A stretch of 9,038 nucleotides of DNA from assembly GCA_023450835.1 (NCBI GenBank), contig JAEXGM010000289.1, positions 1 through 9,038 of the forward strand, read 5' to 3'. The notes under the pieces are model-generated. The model was not told where the DNA came from. It did not search any database and saw only the letters and a program-made list of their open reading frames with translations. This stretch comes from Bacillota bacterium (GTDB lineage: Bacteria; Bacillota; Clostridia; Lachnospirales; Lachnospiraceae). The translations under genes were made by a program, and so were the position numbers. Positions 5,909 through 9,038 of the stretch are shown here, in pieces (within the stretch, counting starts at the first letter, position 1; every line of letters begins with the position of its first letter).

Positions 5909-6430
5909 ATGAAAGATACCGTTTTACTTATTGTCGATGTTCAGAATGCCATTATAGAAGAGCATCCCTACCAGGAAGAAAAACTCATTGAGAACATTCA
6001 AAAGCTTATAACCTACTCCAGAAATAGCGGAATTGAGATTATCTACGTCCGCCATATTGACGGACCGGGAACAGAATTAGAAGAGGGTACAGAGGGCTTT
6101 CAGATATACCACAAGATTGCTCCTCTGGAGACGGATAAGATATTTGATAAAAGATTCAACAGTGCTTTCCGAAAGACCGGTTTAAAGGAGTATCTGGACA
6201 GCAAGAATATTCGTAAAATAATCCTTACAGGCATGCAGACAGAATATTGCATCGATGCCACTTTAAAATCAGCTTTTGATCAGGATTATGAAGTGATTAT
6301 TCCCGAAGATACCACTTCAACCGTCGATAACTCGTATCTTACCGGGAAGCAGCTGCATGAATATTTTCAATATGCCATATGGAATAACCGGTTTGCCAAA
6401 GTTATACCACTGGAAAATATCATTCAATAA
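5909..6430 (+). CDS. Isochorismatase-family cysteine hydrolase
   Basis: This 173-residue protein has the complete catalytic set of the family (nicotinamidase/isochorismatase-like alpha-beta-alpha hydrolases). D10 sits in LLIVDVQNA, K81 in DKRFNSAF and the nucleophile C114 in GMQTEYCIDAT. A cis-peptide-type segment (LTGMQTEYC) precedes the Cys as is usual. Members hydrolyse amides or related bonds, such as nicotinamide, N-carbamoyl compounds or isochorismate. The sequence does not show which substrate applies; with the Cys present, an amidase-like reaction is more likely than true isochorismatase chemistry. AAAAGGAGG at 5891-5899 is a strong ribosome site, nine bases before the ATG. The 86-base gap from the DUF1697 gene shows no clear promoter or terminator. 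It ends eight bases before the end of the convergent HAD gene. Confidence 0.93.
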   Translation: MKDTVLLIVDVQNAIIEEHPYQEEKLIENIQKLITYSRNSGIEIIYVRHIDGPGTELEEGTEGFQIYHKIAPLETDKIFDKRFNSAFRKTGLKEYLDSKNIRKIILTGMQTEYCIDATLKSAFDQDYEVIIPEDTTSTVDNSYLTGKQLHEYFQYAIWNNRFAKVIPLENIIQ

Positions 6431-6438
6431 AGAGGTTT

Positions 6439-7119
6439 TTACAGTATCTTATATAACTCCGGCAGCTTTGTTATAGTATAGGTAATGGGGAGGTCTGAGG
6501 TATTCTCCGCATTTTTACGGTTAATCCAGCAGGTATCAATTCCCGCCAGATAACCGCCTTTCATATCACTGCTTAAAGAGTCTCCCAGAACAAGCGCTTT
6601 ATCAGCCTTGAAATCTTTGATATGTTCTTTTACATAGTCAAAGAATTCTTTGGCTGGTTTTTGGTATCCAAGTTCCTGGGATGTAAAAATCTCTTCAAAA
6701 AAAGGATAAATTTCTGACAGTCGAAGTCGGTTAAGTTGGGTCTCTGTCACACCGTTGGTAATAATAAAGAGCCTGTAGGATTGGGATAATTGCTGACATA
6801 AGTCATAGGCTCCCTCCATAAGCTGATATCCCTGTCCCAACAGGGTGCGATATTGCTTTTCCCACAGTATTCCATCCACTGTCTGACCAAGCTGAAGCAA
6901 GGTTTTAGAAAAGCGGGTATTTAAAACTTCATCTAAGTCCACTGTTCCGTTCTCGTAACCTGCCCATAATTCTTTATTAATCTCATGATAGGTGTCAAAT
7001 ATCTCTTTATTAAATATAATTCCGTTATCCGTAAAAAGTTTTTCCAGGGATTCTCTTTCATTAGCCTCAAAGTCTAAAAGAGTGTCATCCAGGTCAAATA
7101 AAAGCAGTTCATATTTCAT
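6439..7119 (-). CDS. YjjG-family HAD phosphatase (5'-nucleotidase-like)
   Basis: The 226-residue protein carries all four HAD motifs: I LLFDLDDTLLDF (nucleophile D9, acid/base D11), II FIITNGVTETQ (T121), III K154 in GYQKPAKEFF, and IV VLGDSLSSDMKGG (D180, D185). A helical cap lies between motifs I and II (about residues 16-95, with NKELWAGYENGTVDLDEVLNTRF). The cap sequence and length match the YjjG noncanonical pyrimidine nucleotidase group, which dephosphorylates nucleoside 5'-monophosphates including damaged pyrimidines and is proposed to clean the nucleotide pool. Its own substrate is inferred from family only. It is the downstream gene of a minus-strand pair: the nitroreductase stop is six bases before its ATG, so translational coupling is likely, with GGTGA just upstream of the ATG as the ribosome site. 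No terminator is visible after its stop, where it meets the isochorismatase gene tail to tail. Confidence 0.92.
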   Translation of the reverse strand: MKYELLLFDLDDTLLDFEANERESLEKLFTDNGIIFNKEIFDTYHEINKELWAGYENGTVDLDEVLNTRFSKTLLQLGQTVDGILWEKQYRTLLGQGYQLMEGAYDLCQQLSQSYRLFIITNGVTETQLNRLRLSEIYPFFEEIFTSQELGYQKPAKEFFDYVKEHIKDFKADKALVLGDSLSSDMKGGYLAGIDTCWINRKNAENTSDLPITYTITKLPELYKIL

Positions 7120-7125
7120 AATCTG

Positions 7126-7629
7126 TCACCATTTCTCATAATGTATTCTTTCCGGTTTATAGCGGTCTACAAATTCATTTTTTTGCTCCGCAGGATATCC
7201 TATTGCAATCAAAGCAAAAGGCTTAATATTCTCTGGCAGCTGATAGAGCTTCGTCACATTTTCAGTTGCCGTTTCAGAAGTGGCAATACCCATCCAGACA
7301 GCACCCAGATTCAGATGCACGGCCTCAAGCAGTATATTCTGGGAGGCAGCTCCTAAATCCTGTTCCCAGGCAGTAGGTACTTTAAAGTAATTGCTGTCAG
7401 CAAGAAGAACGATTGTGACACTGGAACCTTCTGTAGGCTTTGCATAAAGAGAAACCTCTGAGAGCTCCTTTAGTGCTTTCTTTTCTTTTACCACAATAAA
7501 TTCCCAAGGCTGCTGATTAGCAGCGGAAGGAGCCTGCATTGCTGCCCGCAGCAACTTTTCTATTTTTTCATCATCAACTTCTTCATCTGTGAATTTTCGT
7601 ATACTTCTGCGATTAAAAATTTCATCCAT
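7126..7629 (-). CDS. Nitroreductase-family FMN-dependent oxidoreductase
   Basis: With the start at 7629 the protein has 167 residues, a usual size for single-domain nitroreductases. RRSIRKF (7-13) is the FMN phosphate-binding segment. APSAANQQPWEF (33-44) is the second FMN-contacting motif. DLGAASQNILLEAVHLNLGAVWMG (91-114) holds the dimer-interface helix and the later FMN loop, and the C-terminal YKPERIHYEKW is typical. Such enzymes reduce nitro compounds, quinones, flavins or enones with NAD(P)H; the substrate here is unknown. The start at 7629 (MDEIFNRRS) is preferred over an in-frame ATG at 7683 because AGGAGG lies eight bases before it and family members start there. A good promoter candidate sits upstream. 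It is co-oriented with the HAD gene (six-base gap) and divergent from the Gfo/Idh/MocA gene. Confidence 0.93.
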   Translation of the reverse strand: MDEIFNRRSIRKFTDEEVDDEKIEKLLRAAMQAPSAANQQPWEFIVVKEKKALKELSEVSLYAKPTEGSSVTIVLLADSNYFKVPTAWEQDLGAASQNILLEAVHLNLGAVWMGIATSETATENVTKLYQLPENIKPFALIAIGYPAEQKNEFVDRYKPERIHYEKW

Positions 7630-7638
7630 TATAAAATG

Positions 7639-7644
7639 CCTCCT
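7639..7644 (-). promoter_or_regulatory. Ribosome site deciding the nitroreductase start
   Basis: On the minus strand this reads AGGAGG, nine bases from the ATG at 7629. It supports that start and argues against the 18-residue N-terminal extension from 7683. Confidence 0.85.
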
Positions 7645-7664
7645 ATCAAATTGAATTGTATATA

Positions 7665-7693
7665 ACTTTAATGGAAAAAACAACGTTTGTCAA
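7665..7693 (-). promoter_or_regulatory. Probable sigma-A-type promoter of the nitroreductase-HAD pair
   Basis: On the minus strand a perfect TTGACA (7688-7693) is followed after 17 bases by TAAAGT (7665-7670, four of six matches to TATAAT). The spacer contains a run of six T. The expected transcript start, near 7657, leaves a leader of about 28 bases containing the AGGAGG ribosome site. It also means the in-frame ATG at 7683 lies upstream of transcription. Confidence 0.6.
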
Positions 7694-7764
7694 CCGACGT
7701 CCCATTTAAGGATACTTTAAGCCATGCTATATATGTAATATTCCATCGACTTTCCACCATGTCT

Positions 7765-7794
7765 TTGATAAAATAAAAGCTATAACAGTAGCAT
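7765..7794 (+). promoter_or_regulatory. Tentative promoter for the Gfo/Idh/MocA gene
   Basis: TTGATA (7765-7770, five of six matches) is separated by 18 bases from TAGCAT (7789-7794, four of six), in the 203-base divergent spacer between 7629 and 7833. Other A/T-rich hexamers nearby could serve equally, so this is only a candidate. Confidence 0.3.
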
Positions 7795-7832
7795 AACAAT
7801 ATAAATATTGACAGGAACAGGAGACGATTATT

Positions 7833-8792
7833 ATGGCAGTACATTTTGGAATCATTGGTTTAGGCTCTATAGCAAACAGATTTGCGTCAGTATTAAATAA
7901 AGCAGAAGATACCGTTTTAACCGCAGTAGCATCGAGAGAAATGAAAAGGTCAGAAGAATTTGCAGAAAAGTACAGCGCTGCAAAAGCATATGACAACTAT
8001 ATGGGATTAATTGAAGACGAAGAAGTCGATATTATATACATTGCACTGACCCATAATTTCCATTATGAGATTGTAAAGAAATGCATCTTAAACGGAAAGG
8101 CAGTCCTTTGTGAAAAGCCCTTTGTAACAAACAAAAAAGACGCGGAAGAACTTATAAATCTCGCAAAAGAGAAGAAGGTTCTATTAATGGAAGCTATGTG
8201 GACAAGATGTATCCCCACCTTTCAAAAAGCAAAAGAATGGGTCGCTAACGGGTCAGTCGGCAAACCGCAATTGGTTCAGGCATCTTTCTGTTTTCATTTT
8301 CCCTTTGATAAAGAACATCGTTTATTCAATCCTGATTTAGCAGGAGGAGCTTTATATGATGCAGGCGTATATCCTCTGGAATTCGCAACTGGCATCTTAG
8401 GCGAGAATCCGGTAACAGTTCAGGGAATCAGTCATAAATGCGCTACCGGTGTCGATGACTTTTCCGTTATCAATTTAGGCTTTGAAAGCGGGGCATTAGC
8501 TTCTTTATCCTGCGGATTAAATGCAAGTGTTTCACAGAATGCATTTGTTTATGGAACAGAGGGACGAGTTGTTATCTATGATTTTCTTGGCTCCCATAAA
8601 TGCGAAAGATATGATAGCGACAACCAACTTGTAGAGACTTTTACACAAGATTTCGAAGATGGATTTATTTATGAAATCCTGCATATCTGTGATTTATTCC
8701 GTGAGAATAAATATGAAAGTCCGCTCATTCCTCTGAAGGATACTTTAGCATGCGCCGGAATGTTTGATACTCTCATGGAGCAGTGGAATTAA
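7833..8792 (+). CDS. Gfo/Idh/MocA family NAD(P)-dependent oxidoreductase
   Basis: The 319-residue protein has the two-domain form of the family. An N-terminal Rossmann fold (1 to about 120) has the dinucleotide motif GIIGLGSIANRFA (6-18) and the conserved EKP (94-96, in LCEKPFVTN). A C-terminal alpha/beta substrate domain follows, with GGALYDAGVYPLEFA (171-185). The MEAMWTRCIPTFQKAKEWV stretch (119-137) and the D-A-G-V-Y-P motif place it near the dihydrodiol dehydrogenase-like/sugar dehydrogenase branch. Members oxidise or reduce sugars, inositols or related diols; the substrate cannot be read here. K95 is the expected catalytic Lys, and Y180 lies where many members have a catalytic or binding residue. 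AGGAG at 7819-7823 lies nine bases before the ATG. A phosphotransferase-like gene begins 12 bases after its stop, so the two are likely co-transcribed. Confidence 0.93.
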   Translation: MAVHFGIIGLGSIANRFASVLNKAEDTVLTAVASREMKRSEEFAEKYSAAKAYDNYMGLIEDEEVDIIYIALTHNFHYEIVKKCILNGKAVLCEKPFVTNKKDAEELINLAKEKKVLLMEAMWTRCIPTFQKAKEWVANGSVGKPQLVQASFCFHFPFDKEHRLFNPDLAGGALYDAGVYPLEFATGILGENPVTVQGISHKCATGVDDFSVINLGFESGALASLSCGLNASVSQNAFVYGTEGRVVIYDFLGSHKCERYDSDNQLVETFTQDFEDGFIYEILHICDLFRENKYESPLIPLKDTLACAGMFDTLMEQWN

Positions 8793-8804
8793 TAATGGAG
8801 CTTT

Positions 8805-9038
8805 ATGGATACCCAATTAAAACTTATAGGAAAAGGAGCTACGGCAGAAGTATTCCAATGGGAAGAAGGAAAGATCTTAAAACTATTTTATTCCTTTATA
8901 TCCAAAGAAACATGTAATCTTGAATATGAATCTTCCAGACTGATATCCAGCCATTTTAGTTTTCTGCCCAAGGCTTATGAGATAATCGAAAGGGATAACC
9001 GCTGCGGGATAATCTATGAGAAGGTCAGCGGACCTACA
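8805..9038 (+). CDS. Aminoglycoside phosphotransferase (APH)-like kinase, 5' part
   Basis: The reading frame from ATG 8805 stays open for 78 codons to the window edge, so the gene is cut on the right. The protein starts MDTQLKLIGKGATAEVFQW. GKGATAEVF is a nucleotide-binding glycine-rich loop, KILKLFY contains the expected ATP-binding Lys, and GIIYEKVSGPT resembles the hinge region of APH/choline-kinase-fold enzymes. The catalytic HGD-type loop lies beyond the window, so activity cannot be confirmed. Many such genomic kinases are not resistance enzymes but phosphorylate small molecules, and resistance should not be assumed. GGAG at 8797-8800 lies four bases before the ATG, which is short. An ATG at 8795 is in another frame and does not give this protein. 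The 12-base gap from the Gfo/Idh/MocA gene suggests one operon. Confidence 0.8.
   Translation, partial: MDTQLKLIGKGATAEVFQWEEGKILKLFYSFISKETCNLEYESSRLISSHFSFLPKAYEIIERDNRCGIIYEKVSGPT

Noticed and set aside
7630..7683. Eighteen-residue N-terminal extension of the nitroreductase (ATG at 7683)
   Set aside because: AGGAGG sits just before the ATG at 7629, the family begins there, and the probable promoter -10 lies downstream of 7683.
7808..7813. Perfect TTGACA on the plus strand before the Gfo/Idh/MocA gene
   Set aside because: It lies only about 20 bases before the ATG, so a -10 at normal spacing would fall at or inside the start codon. No suitable -10 is present.
8795..8804. ATG at 8795 as the start of the kinase gene
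   Set aside because: It is in a different frame and does not encode the GKGATAEVF protein.

Overview
The window looks like a piece of chromosome from a low-to-moderate GC Clostridia-type Firmicute, plausibly Lachnospiraceae-like. The basis is AGGAG/GGAGG-type ribosome sites in front of most genes, A/T-rich spacers, a T-tailed hairpin terminator and the overall protein flavour; the taxon is an inference and no single gene fixes it. Coding density is high: eleven complete genes plus one cut by the right edge. No gap exceeds about 205 bases. I saw no rRNA, tRNA, CRISPR array, IS element or integrase.

Layout. (1) Bases 21-1340: a Glyoxalase_6-like VOC protein followed after 15 bases by a WYL-domain transcriptional regulator, with a hairpin over the regulator's stop codon. 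(2) 1407-2273: a two-part protein joining a cysteine-rich DUF3795-type zinc/metal-binding-like module to an S51 (dipeptidase E-like) serine hydrolase module. (3) 2346-4660: a two-gene redox unit, a tyrosine-rich small protein resembling gluconate 2-dehydrogenase subunit 3 and a 567-residue GMC flavoprotein with a C-x5-C-x3-C motif, closed by a strong compound hairpin terminator. (4) 4850-6430: three small genes on the + strand: an ACT-domain protein, a DUF1697 protein and an isochorismatase-family cysteine hydrolase. (5) 6439-7629: a minus-strand pair, nitroreductase followed by a YjjG-like HAD phosphatase, convergent with the isochorismatase gene. (6) 7833-9038: a Gfo/Idh/MocA oxidoreductase and the start of an aminoglycoside-phosphotransferase-like kinase, divergent from the nitroreductase operon.

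How they fit together. Most of these genes are small housekeeping-accessory enzymes that can be named only to family, and nothing ties all of them into one pathway. The clearest cooperating unit is the subunit-3-like protein plus the GMC flavoprotein. This is the architecture of bacterial FAD-dependent sugar/polyol dehydrogenases, but here it has no export signal and no cytochrome c partner. That makes it a probable cytoplasmic variant with an unknown electron acceptor, and it is the best candidate in the window for under-described biology. The DUF3795-S51 fusion is the second most interesting item.
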